Shown here piece after piece: positions 40,431 through 48,149 of a stretch of DNA of 53,688 nt. This DNA is from an uncultured Lachnospiraceae bacterium (GTDB lineage: Bacteria > Bacillota > Clostridia > Lachnospirales > Lachnospiraceae). The notes beneath the pieces are model-generated. The model searched no databases. It saw nothing but the letters and a program-made list of their open reading frames with translations, and was not told the DNA's origin. Within the stretch, counting starts at the first letter, position 1, and every line of letters begins with the position of its first letter. The translations under genes were made by a program, and so were the position numbers. The stretch lies in NCBI GenBank assembly GCA_910585205.1, contig CAJUCC010000018.1, forward strand, positions 1 through 53,688, written 5' to 3'.

Positions 40431-40991
40431 TCACAGTGATATGTCTTTTATCACCTGCGCCACCGCCTCGTCTTTCTCCTGTGTCTTTTCCTGTGCGGCG
40501 CACAGCGCCGTCAAACGCTCCCGGAACTTCTCCCGGTTGTCAAACAGCTTTACCGTCACCCCGCCGTAACCGCTCTGCTGCAGTATTTCCGAGATATGTT
40601 TTTCCCCTGCCGCCAGGTCACACTTGTCATCCTCGGTGCAGCCGCAGACCGTATTGTTTTTCACTGCCATAATGCTGATCTGGAAATTATTCCGATAACT
40701 CGTCAGATACAGGTCATAAAACAACAATGTATCACCGGACTCCACAGACTGCGCCATCGCATGGCAGTCCGGGGAACAGCCGTCCGCTTTCAGATACATA
40801 ATCATGCTCACCATACTTTTGCTGGCGGGAAGGCTTCCCAGCACGGCTACAATCGTCAGAAGATTGGCCTTTGTACCGGTGCTGAGATACCCCATAATGA
40901 AAATGGCCAGAGACACGGCAAAATAAAGAATCGTCCTTATGATTTCTATTTTTTTCTGTCTGCGCAGATACCCATAACAGCCTTTTGTCAT
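40431..40991 (-). CDS. Unknown membrane protein with cysteine-rich soluble part
   Basis: I do not recognise this 186-residue protein. Two membrane segments lie at about residues 16-36 and 44-66, followed by a soluble part with seven cysteines in total, including CSPDC (72-76) and CGCTEDDKC (116-124). This spacing could bind a metal or an iron-sulfur centre, but nothing proves it. It lies 24 bases upstream of the RluA-type gene on the same strand and downstream of the SDR gene, so an operon of SDR, this gene and the synthase is likely. Confidence 0.68.
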   Translation of the reverse strand: MTKGCYGYLRRQKKIEIIRTILYFAVSLAIFIMGYLSTGTKANLLTIVAVLGSLPASKSMVSMIMYLKADGCSPDCHAMAQSVESGDTLLFYDLYLTSYRNNFQISIMAVKNNTVCGCTEDDKCDLAAGEKHISEILQQSGYGGVTVKLFDNREKFRERLTALCAAQEKTQEKDEAVAQVIKDISL

Positions 40992-41014
40992 CGCAAAAAT
41001 TCCTCCTGAATCTG

Positions 41015-41776
41015 TCAGCCGAGCAGTTCCATAACCCGCAATATCACCCGCTGGGGCAGTATTTTACACAATATCCGAAACGCCTGTATGGGGAAACTGC
41101 AGACAGACATCGCCTTCCTGTCGCAGACATCCCGCACCGCTTGCCGCACAACCCGCTTCGCCGACACAATCGTCATTTTTTTGACCGCCAATGTCTTCCC
41201 GTATTGTTCCGCTCTGTCAAAAAATTCCGTATCCACCGGGCCGGGACATACGCTCGTTACGCAGATGCCGCGCGCCCTCAGTTCTTCCCGCAGCGCCTGC
41301 GAAAAACTGAGCACATACGCCTTGGTGGCCGCATAAACCGCAAAGTTTTTCTGCGGAAGAAACGCCGCGCTCGATGCCATCTGCACAATACGGCTGTTCT
41401 TTTTCATATACGGCAGACAGCGATACGTCATTTCCGTCAATGCCGTACAGTTTAACCGGATCATTTCCGTCTGCTCCTGCAAAGAAAGCGTCTCCACAGC
41501 CCCCATCAGACCGAATCCCGCACTGTTTACGAGAACCCGGATACAGGGCCTGCGCTTTTTCAGCAGTTCCCCAAACAGCTCCATTTCGTTTGCCTTTGTC
41601 AAATCCATGGAAATAATCCTGCACATCGTACGCAGTTCCCGGCTGAGCGTCTCCAGACGTTCCTCCCGCCGGGCAATGAGCCAGATTTCATCCATATCCG
41701 AAAACAAAGCGTCAAGCTGCCGGGCAAACTCCTGTCCGATCCCGGAAGAGGCTCCTGTTATGATGATGCAATTCAT
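41015..41776 (-). CDS. Short-chain dehydrogenase/reductase (SDR)
   Basis: SDR enzymes oxidise or reduce alcohol, keto or similar groups with NAD(P). The 253-residue protein from the ATG at 41776 has the cofactor loop TGASSGIG (residues 7-14), the NSAG motif, and the YxxxK active site (YAATK) after a serine-rich strand ASSAAF. The C-terminal region ends in a hydrophobic helix. AAGGAGAAG on the minus strand precedes the ATG. The substrate cannot be inferred. Confidence 0.92.
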   Translation of the reverse strand: MNCIIITGASSGIGQEFARQLDALFSDMDEIWLIARREERLETLSRELRTMCRIISMDLTKANEMELFGELLKKRRPCIRVLVNSAGFGLMGAVETLSLQEQTEMIRLNCTALTEMTYRCLPYMKKNSRIVQMASSAAFLPQKNFAVYAATKAYVLSFSQALREELRARGICVTSVCPGPVDTEFFDRAEQYGKTLAVKKMTIVSAKRVVRQAVRDVCDRKAMSVCSFPIQAFRILCKILPQRVILRVMELLG

Positions 41777-41798
41777 ATCGTCTTCTCCTTTTTCTCTG

Positions 41799-43682
41799 TC
41801 ACGTTCCCTTTCTCTTGTGTACATTGCGGATTGTTTTTTTCTTTCGTCTTACCGGCGGCTCCGCCTTCGCTTTCCGATATGCCGGCTGCGGCGGGCGAAT
41901 CAGACACTTTTTGTCAAATCCGATCAAATCTTCCCGCCCGGCCAGTGTCAGCGCTTCCCGCACCAGCTCATGGTTTTTCGGATTCCGATATTGAATCAGC
42001 GCCCGCTGCATCGCCTTTTCATGCGGATTGCGGCAGACAAAGACCGCTCTGCCGTCCCGGGGGTCGATCCCGGTATCATACATCACCGTGGACAGCGTGG
42101 ACGGGGTGGGATAAAAATCCTGCACCTGCTCGGGCATATAGCCGAGATCTCGCAGATATTCCGCCAGGGCAATGGCTTCTTTCAGACCGGAACCGGGATG
42201 GGACGACATCAGATACGGTACGAGGAACTGCTTTTTCCCCAATTCCGCATTCAGTCTGCGGAACTTACTTCCGAACGCTTCATACACACGGTTTTCCGGC
42301 TTCCCCATCCGGCGCAGAACACTGTCGCAGATATGCTCCGGCGCCACCTTGAGCTGCCCGCTGATATGATGTTCCACCAGTTCCCGGAAGAAGGCATCGT
42401 CCGGGTCCGCCATCAGATAGTCAAACCGGATGCCGGAGCGGATAAATACCTTTTTGACACCGGGCAGCGCCCGCAGACGGCGCAGCAGCGCCAGATAGTC
42501 CCGGTGATCGGCCCGCAGATTCGGACAGGGCGCCGGAAACAGGCATTGTCTGTCTTTACAGACCCCGCACCGAAGCTGCTTTTCACAGGAAGGGCCGCGG
42601 AAATTCGCCGTCGGACCGCCCACGTCATGGATATATCCTTTGAAATCCTCTTCCCGTATCATCAACTCCGCTTCCCGCACCAGCGATTCATGGCTCCGGG
42701 TCTGTACGATTCTGCCCTGATGGAACGTCAGGGCACAGAAACTGCACCCGCCGTAGCATCCCCGGCTGCTGGTCAGGGAAAACCGGATTTCCCGGATCGC
42801 CGGCACACCGCCGTCCGCCTCATAGGACGGATGATATGTGCGCTGATAGGGAAGATCATAAATGTCATCCATTTCCTGTGTCGTAAGCGGGAGCGACGGC
42901 GGATTCTGCACCACCCAGACGCCGCCGGGATACGGCTCCATTAAAGTCTTTCCCGTAAAAGGGTCGGTATTTTCATATTGAATCCGAAAGCTTTCCGCAT
43001 ATTTGTGCCGGTCCGCTTTTACCGCCTCCCAGGAAGGCAGTTCGATCCCGCCGCAGATGCCGGAAATATCCTTTGTCTTATAAATCGTTCCCGGTATAAA
43101 GCAAATATCACGGACGGGAAGGCCGCTTTGGAGCGCCTCCGCAATGGCGATAATCGACTTTTCTCCCATGCCATACGAAATCAGGTCCGCCTGACTGTCC
43201 AGCAAAACGGAACGTTTCCGGGAATCGGACCAGTAATCATAATGCGCCATCCGGCGCAGGCTGGCCTCAATGCCGCCCAGAATGACCGGCACATTGCCAA
43301 ACCTGCGCCGGATCAGATTCCCGTATACGACCGCCGCATGATCGGGCCGCCGGCCGGTATGCCCGCCCGGCGTATAGGCGTCGCTCTCCCGCCGCCGGCC
43401 GGACACATAATAATGATTCACCATGGAATCCATATTTCCGGCGCTGACCAGAAACGCCAGCCGCGGCCTGCCGAAAACCGCAACGCTCTCCGCATCTTTC
43501 CAGTCTGGCTGTGCGATTATGCCGACCCGGTAGCCGTAAGCTTCCAGCAGTCTCGTGATAATCGCATGACCAAAAGACGGGTGATCGACATAGGCATCGC
43601 CCGATACATAGACAAAGTCCACATCGTCCCATCCCCGCGCTTCCATATCCGCTTTTGAAACCGGTAAAAATCCGCCGCTCAA
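41799..43682 (-). CDS. YgiQ-family radical SAM protein
   Basis: YgiQ proteins are large radical SAM proteins of unknown reaction. The 627-residue product starts at a TTG (43682) that overlaps the HAD stop codon (TTGA), with GGGAG on the minus strand ahead of it. It shows the family N-terminus FLPVSKADMEARGWDDVDF and GDAYVDHPSFG, the SAM iron-sulfur motif GCYGGCSFCAL, and a late HPGSGLKEAIALAEYL. No ATG fits the family start, which supports the TTG. The C-terminal tail is very basic (RRKKKTIRNVHKRK). Confidence 0.92.
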   Translation of the reverse strand: MSGGFLPVSKADMEARGWDDVDFVYVSGDAYVDHPSFGHAIITRLLEAYGYRVGIIAQPDWKDAESVAVFGRPRLAFLVSAGNMDSMVNHYYVSGRRRESDAYTPGGHTGRRPDHAAVVYGNLIRRRFGNVPVILGGIEASLRRMAHYDYWSDSRKRSVLLDSQADLISYGMGEKSIIAIAEALQSGLPVRDICFIPGTIYKTKDISGICGGIELPSWEAVKADRHKYAESFRIQYENTDPFTGKTLMEPYPGGVWVVQNPPSLPLTTQEMDDIYDLPYQRTYHPSYEADGGVPAIREIRFSLTSSRGCYGGCSFCALTFHQGRIVQTRSHESLVREAELMIREEDFKGYIHDVGGPTANFRGPSCEKQLRCGVCKDRQCLFPAPCPNLRADHRDYLALLRRLRALPGVKKVFIRSGIRFDYLMADPDDAFFRELVEHHISGQLKVAPEHICDSVLRRMGKPENRVYEAFGSKFRRLNAELGKKQFLVPYLMSSHPGSGLKEAIALAEYLRDLGYMPEQVQDFYPTPSTLSTVMYDTGIDPRDGRAVFVCRNPHEKAMQRALIQYRNPKNHELVREALTLAGREDLIGFDKKCLIRPPQPAYRKAKAEPPVRRKKKTIRNVHKRKGT

Positions 43683-44356
43683 TCCTCGTTCTCCCGCATG
43701 ATCGCTTTTACTTCTTCTATATCCGTAAAATCCGTTATGTAATAATCGGCCAGACAGCGCTTTTCCGTCTCCTGATAGGCGGAATAGGCATCGTCCACCG
43801 CACACACTTCCATTCCCGCCGATTTGCCCGCCTGTATGCCGAACACAATATCCTCAAAGACCAGACAGCGCTCCGGCCTGACCCCAAGCCGGCCGGCCGT
43901 CAACAGATAAATGTCCGGCGCCGGCTTTCCCTTTTTCGCCTCACAGCTTGTCATAATGCAGGAAAAATAATCTCCGATACCGCGTTCCGCCATCACCATA
44001 TCCACAATCTCACGGGAATTGCTCGTGGCGATTCCCAGACGGATGTCATGCATACGGCAGTAATCCAGCAATTCCCGCGCACCCGGTTTGAGCATAACCC
44101 GTGTGCGGTATTTCTCCCACGCCATCGCATTCCAGTCGGCCTTGATCTCTTCCACCGAATCATCGAGCGAAAACCGTTCCCGGAAATACGCGGCCGTCTC
44201 CGTAAAACTCATTCCTTCGATTTTCTGCTGCAGGTCGTCCGGGATTGCCAGTCCGAACCGCCCCAGATACTCGACGTCAATATCTTTCCACACCCACATG
44301 GAATCGACCAGTGAGCCGTCCATATCAAAAATAACAGCCTCTTTATCCTGTAACAT
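43679..44356 (-). CDS. HAD-superfamily phosphatase, beta-phosphoglucomutase-like
   Basis: The 225-residue protein has the HAD nucleophile motif FDMDGSLVDS (Asp11 and Asp13), a helical cap, GIATSNS (motif II) and KPAPDIYL with FEDI (motifs III-IV). This resembles phosphoglycolate phosphatases and beta-phosphoglucomutases. I start at the ATG 44356, preceded by GAGGA on the minus strand. The ygiQ start overlaps its stop, so the pair is coupled. The substrate is unknown. Confidence 0.9.
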   Translation of the reverse strand: MLQDKEAVIFDMDGSLVDSMWVWKDIDVEYLGRFGLAIPDDLQQKIEGMSFTETAAYFRERFSLDDSVEEIKADWNAMAWEKYRTRVMLKPGARELLDYCRMHDIRLGIATSNSREIVDMVMAERGIGDYFSCIMTSCEAKKGKPAPDIYLLTAGRLGVRPERCLVFEDIVFGIQAGKSAGMEVCAVDDAYSAYQETEKRCLADYYITDFTDIEEVKAIMRENED

Positions 44357-44437
44357 CCTTTTTATCCTCACGCATGAATCTTTTTTATGGCACATATGTA
44401 TGAGTATACAACATTTTTGCCGTTGCGGGGGATAAAC

Positions 44438-45370
44438 TTGCAAAAAATTTTGAAAAAATCCATGTTTCTTTTGTTCTTTTTTCTGCTCACCTGCTCCATT
44501 CTCCGCTATCCGGAAACGGCGCTCTCCTATGCCCTGACCGGGCTGGATGCATGGTTTCGGCGAATGATCCCCACACTGTTTCCCTTTATGGTATTATCCG
44601 GTATTATGATACGAATGCAGCTCTCGGAACCGTTCGCCGGATTTTTCCGTCCGCTGCTGTACCCGGTTTTCCGCGTCGGCGGCCAGTGCCTGTACTGTAT
44701 CGTCATCGGCTTTCTGTGCGGATTTCCCATGGGAGCCAAAATCACCGGCGACATGTACCGCATGGGGCAGATCAGCCGTGCGGAGGCGGACTTTCTGCTG
44801 GCTTTCTGTAACAATATCGGCCCGGTATTTTTCACGGGCTTTGTCCTGGCTTTCCTGCCGGAGACAATCCCCGTGTGGATCTATCTGAGCGGTATGTATG
44901 GCGTTCCGCTCTGCTACGGCCTCTTTCTGCGGTATTTTGTATACGGCAGACGCATTTCCCATGCCGGCGTTCGCCGGTCGATGCAAAAACCTCCCGCCTT
45001 TGCCGCTGCTCTGGATGCTTCCATCTCGTCCGGCATCCACAGCATTACAAAACTGGGAGGTTATATGATCTTTTTTAATCTGCTCAATATTCTTCCGCGG
45101 CTGTGTTTTGACTTCCTGCCGCCTGCCTTCCGGGTATTACAGGCGCCCGCCTGCCTTTTGCTGGAAATCACCGGCGGCATTACCATAACAGGCACCGGCC
45201 ATCCGCTGCTGATTCTTGTCATGCTGCAATTCGGCGGCTGTTCCTGCATCGCCCAGACATATGCCATGACCGGTGACACCGATCTGTCCATGACGCCCTA
45301 TATCCTGCACAAAATCTGCCAGAGTATCCTGATGTTTGCCTATTACGGCGTGGTGACACGCTTTCTATGA
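44438..45370 (+). CDS. ylbJ: YlbJ-like sporulation integral membrane protein
   Basis: YlbJ is a membrane protein of the nucleoside-recognition/gate fold, required for normal spore formation in Bacillus. The 310-residue product from the TTG at 44438 has about eight membrane segments, with conserved GLDAWFRRMIPTLFPFMVLSG and CGFPMGAKITGDMY. GGGGGA at 44427-44432 supports this start; an ATG at 44462 is the alternative. It is divergent from the HAD gene and convergent with the amidase gene (6-base overlap). It supports a spore-forming host. Confidence 0.82.
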   Translation: MQKILKKSMFLLFFFLLTCSILRYPETALSYALTGLDAWFRRMIPTLFPFMVLSGIMIRMQLSEPFAGFFRPLLYPVFRVGGQCLYCIVIGFLCGFPMGAKITGDMYRMGQISRAEADFLLAFCNNIGPVFFTGFVLAFLPETIPVWIYLSGMYGVPLCYGLFLRYFVYGRRISHAGVRRSMQKPPAFAAALDASISSGIHSITKLGGYMIFFNLLNILPRLCFDFLPPAFRVLQAPACLLLEITGGITITGTGHPLLILVMLQFGGCSCIAQTYAMTGDTDLSMTPYILHKICQSILMFAYYGVVTRFL

Positions 45371-46399
45371 CACCGTCACCGTCGCGCTCTGCGTACACAG
45401 ATCATACCGGTTATACAATCTGACCGTCAATGTGGCGCCGCTGCCGGGGATGCTGACCGTATTGGACGCACCGACGCTTTCCCATTTCTGTAACGCGGAC
45501 CATGTCAGGCCGCCGTCCAGACTGTAGTCATAGTACAAGATACCGCTCTGCGCATCGCTGCCCTGTAAAACGGCCACGACAGCGCCGTCTTGTTTGACCG
45601 CCGATGTGATAACGGCGCTCTCCGGCGGTGTCATATCCTGCACCACCGCAGCAGCCGGCGCCGCCACTACCGTTTTGGGAACATTCGAGTAATCCACACC
45701 GAGCACCGTTGACCGCAGGCCAAAGTACTTCGCCACGCCGGTCGCATCCAGCCTTCCCAAAAGCACCAATTTTTCCGGGCTGTTAAAAAAGGGAACATCC
45801 GCTTCATTGTCGATATGGCAGTGCTCAATAATCATCGAGGGAATCCCCAGCGCCGTGGCATGCTTGATGACACCGTAGTAATCCGTCCCTCTGTCGTTTA
45901 CCTTTGTCTTGATGCCGCGCCGGTACAACCCGTAGGTATCGCACAGCTCGTTCAGAATCAGATCGCCGCAGGCGTATCCTCTGGCATAATTTTCCCCGCG
46001 GGAAGCGATCCACACTTCCGCACCGTACAGACGGTTGGGCACCGCCTTATTATAATGGATGCTGAAGAAGAAATCGGCTCCCACCGCAGCGGCAGCCCGC
46101 GGCCTTTCCTCCAGAGACATATCTCTGTCATCATAGCGGGTCAGATACACGGTAACGCCTTCGTATTTTTCCAGTTCCTCTTTCATGGCCATCGCCGTAA
46201 TCAGCGTGGCGTTCTTTTCGTCCATCCCCGGAATCTGGCCGCCGATATTGCTGCCACCATGGCCCGGATCAATTACAATTATAATATTATCGGATGAATC
46301 TGCCGCATTTGCCGGAGCGGCCGCCGCATAAGAAGGGACTGCAGCGGCAAACACCAATGCCGTCAGCAATCCCCATATAGTCTTTTTGCAGATTTTCAT
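45365..46399 (-). CDS. Secreted N-acetylmuramoyl-L-alanine amidase (Amidase_3)
   Basis: The enzyme cleaves the bond between muramic acid and the stem peptide. The 344-residue protein has a signal peptide (about residues 1-28) and an Amidase_3 domain with zinc ligands His47 (IDPGHGG), a glutamate in the following helix (about 61), a histidine in FSIHYNK and the catalytic glutamate in MIIEHCHID. The C-terminal part (about 240-344) is a beta-rich domain without SPOR or CBM-like motifs. It may function in wall turnover or spore development, near ylbJ. Confidence 0.92.
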   Translation of the reverse strand: MKICKKTIWGLLTALVFAAAVPSYAAAAPANAADSSDNIIIVIDPGHGGSNIGGQIPGMDEKNATLITAMAMKEELEKYEGVTVYLTRYDDRDMSLEERPRAAAAVGADFFFSIHYNKAVPNRLYGAEVWIASRGENYARGYACGDLILNELCDTYGLYRRGIKTKVNDRGTDYYGVIKHATALGIPSMIIEHCHIDNEADVPFFNSPEKLVLLGRLDATGVAKYFGLRSTVLGVDYSNVPKTVVAAPAAAVVQDMTPPESAVITSAVKQDGAVVAVLQGSDAQSGILYYDYSLDGGLTWSALQKWESVGASNTVSIPGSGATLTVRLYNRYDLCTQSATVTVS

Positions 46400-46474
46400 A
46401 TCCTGTCTTTTCTCCTGTCATCGTGTGGCACACAGCGCCCGCCGGTGTCGGTACAAAAGCCCGTCCGGACAATA

Positions 46475-47080
46475 TCACAGCATGTCCAGGTTGATGCTCT
46501 CGCCTTCCGCCAGTTCCGCTTCCTCTCCTGCCTGTTCGCCGCCGTCCGGGCGCAGTTCCATCCGGTTCGATTTTACGATCTCCAGACAGTCCTGCAGCGA
46601 ATCGATGGAACGGTCAAACTGCTGGGAAGTGCTCTCAATGGAATGTGCGATAATCGTTTCCAGATTCTTGAGAATGTCATCGGTATACTGCGTGATTGCC
46701 GCTTTCATATTATTGGCCTCTATCGTGGCATTGTCAACGATTTCCTGTGCCCGGTTTGACGCCAGTTCCACGATTTCATTGGCCTGCGCATATGCCTGCT
46801 GCATAATTTCATGTTCATTAATCAGTTCATTGGTCTGCATGGTAGCCGCGTTAATCAACGCTTCCGCCTTGGATTTCGCATCGTTCAGTATCGCTTCTTT
46901 ATTACTGATAATCTTCTGATAACGCTTGATCTCATCAGGGGTTTTCATGCGAAGTTCGCGGAGCAGTTCGTCGATCTCCTCTTTGTTTACGATGATTTTC
47001 GTATTGGACAGCGCCTGATATTTACAACTGTCAATATACTGTTCAATTTCATCAATCAACTGCTCTATCTTACTGCTCAT
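46475..47080 (-). CDS. Coiled-coil protein of unknown function (V-ATPase subunit H-like label)
   Basis: The 201-residue protein is mostly alpha-helical coiled coil (residues about 25-150), with many Ala, Gln and Glu residues and a short acidic tail (residues 170-201). Similar proteins are often labelled ATPase or V-type ATPase subunit, but no nucleotide-binding motif is present. The architecture recalls DivIVA-like scaffolding proteins. The ATG at 47080 with AAAGGTG spaces better than the ATG at 47095, which overlaps the coaD stop. It lies between coaD and the amidase gene. Confidence 0.75.
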   Translation of the reverse strand: MSSKIEQLIDEIEQYIDSCKYQALSNTKIIVNKEEIDELLRELRMKTPDEIKRYQKIISNKEAILNDAKSKAEALINAATMQTNELINEHEIMQQAYAQANEIVELASNRAQEIVDNATIEANNMKAAITQYTDDILKNLETIIAHSIESTSQQFDRSIDSLQDCLEIVKSNRMELRPDGGEQAGEEAELAEGESINLDML

Positions 47081-47091
47081 ACCCGCACCTT

Positions 47092-47580
47092 TCATTTCCG
47101 GATTCCATATTTTTCAAATATCATTTTTTCTACGAAATCAGGAACACAATCGGATATGTTTCCGCCAAAACTTGCAATCTCCTTGACAGTCGTAGAGCTT
47201 AAGTATGCATATTCCAGGCTGGTGGTGAAAAACATGGTGTCCAGCGCGCCTCTGGACAACAACCTGTTCGTCTGTGCATTCTGCAATTCATATTCAAAAT
47301 CGGTAATTGCCCGAAGCCCTCTCACAATCACATGAACGTCCTGTTGACTTGCATAGTCAACCAGCAGTCCACTGAACGATTCTACCTTTACATTCGGAAT
47401 ATCTTTTGTAGCATCTTTCAATATTCTAACACGTTCTTCCACAGAAAACAATGGTGTCTTCTTGACATTATTCAAAACACTGATAATCAATTCGTCAAAA
47501 ATCGCGGCTGCTCTTGCAATAATATCCAGATGTCCGTATGTTACGGGATCAAAACTGCCCGGGTAGATCGCACTTTTCAT
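47092..47580 (-). CDS. coaD: Phosphopantetheine adenylyltransferase
   Basis: CoaD adenylates 4'-phosphopantetheine, the fourth step of coenzyme A synthesis. The 162-residue protein has the motif GSFDPVTYGHLDII (residues 9-22) with the histidine of the T/HxGH region, and LSSTTVKE (residues about 128-135), the ISSTxVR equivalent. It overlaps rsmD by 4 bases (ATGA), the common rsmD-coaD pair. Confidence 0.97.
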   Translation of the reverse strand: MKSAIYPGSFDPVTYGHLDIIARAAAIFDELIISVLNNVKKTPLFSVEERVRILKDATKDIPNVKVESFSGLLVDYASQQDVHVIVRGLRAITDFEYELQNAQTNRLLSRGALDTMFFTTSLEYAYLSSTTVKEIASFGGNISDCVPDFVEKMIFEKYGIRK

Positions 47581-48131
47581 CCCTGTGCCCTCCTTACAAA
47601 TACATGCTGATTGGTCTTATATTGCTTCACTCTCTCGATCAGAAATGCCGATTCCTCCGCCCACGAAAAATCCGTGTCCAGAGACGCCTCCACGATAATG
47701 CGTGTATCCGGTGTGACAAAGGGACAGCCGGAAAGCAGTTCCAGCGTCTGCCGCTCCAGCCCCTTCCGGTACGGCGGATCCAGAAAAATAAGATCGACTT
47801 CCGTTTCCCGAATGCGGTTCAGTGCCGAAAACACATCCTGCTGTAAAACGACCGCCCTTTCCTGCAGTTTTGTAAACGTGAGGTTTTCCCGGAGATATTC
47901 GGCCGTACGCCGGTTATTTTCCACGAAATAAGCGCGCCGCGCGCCGCGGCTCAGGGCTTCGATGCCGATGCCCCCGCTCCCGCAGAACAGATCCAGAAAA
48001 ATGCAGTCCGGTATCTGCGTCTGCAGCATATTGAATAATGTCTCTTTGATTCTGTCTGTCGTCGGTCTTGTGTCCGTCCCTTCCGGTGTTTTCAGCGGCA
48101 GCCGGCGGGCAGTTCCCGCAATCACTCTCAT
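47577..48131 (-). CDS. rsmD: 16S rRNA (guanine966-N2)-methyltransferase RsmD
   Basis: RsmD methylates G966 of 16S rRNA. The 184-residue protein starts MRVIAGTARRLPLKTP and has RPTTDRIKETLFNML, the SAM-binding DLFCGSGGIGIEALSRG and the catalytic DPPY (FLDPPYRKGL, residues about 115-124). Length is typical. It lies 18 bases after the topoisomerase A gene. Confidence 0.96.
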   Translation of the reverse strand: MRVIAGTARRLPLKTPEGTDTRPTTDRIKETLFNMLQTQIPDCIFLDLFCGSGGIGIEALSRGARRAYFVENNRRTAEYLRENLTFTKLQERAVVLQQDVFSALNRIRETEVDLIFLDPPYRKGLERQTLELLSGCPFVTPDTRIIVEASLDTDFSWAEESAFLIERVKQYKTNQHVFVRRAQG

Positions 48132-48149
48132 AAATATTCTCCTGAATTG

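Noticed and set aside
41607..42944. 445-codon frame on the plus strand across the YgiQ gene
   Set aside because: Shadow of ygiQ and of the SDR start; no recognisable domain.
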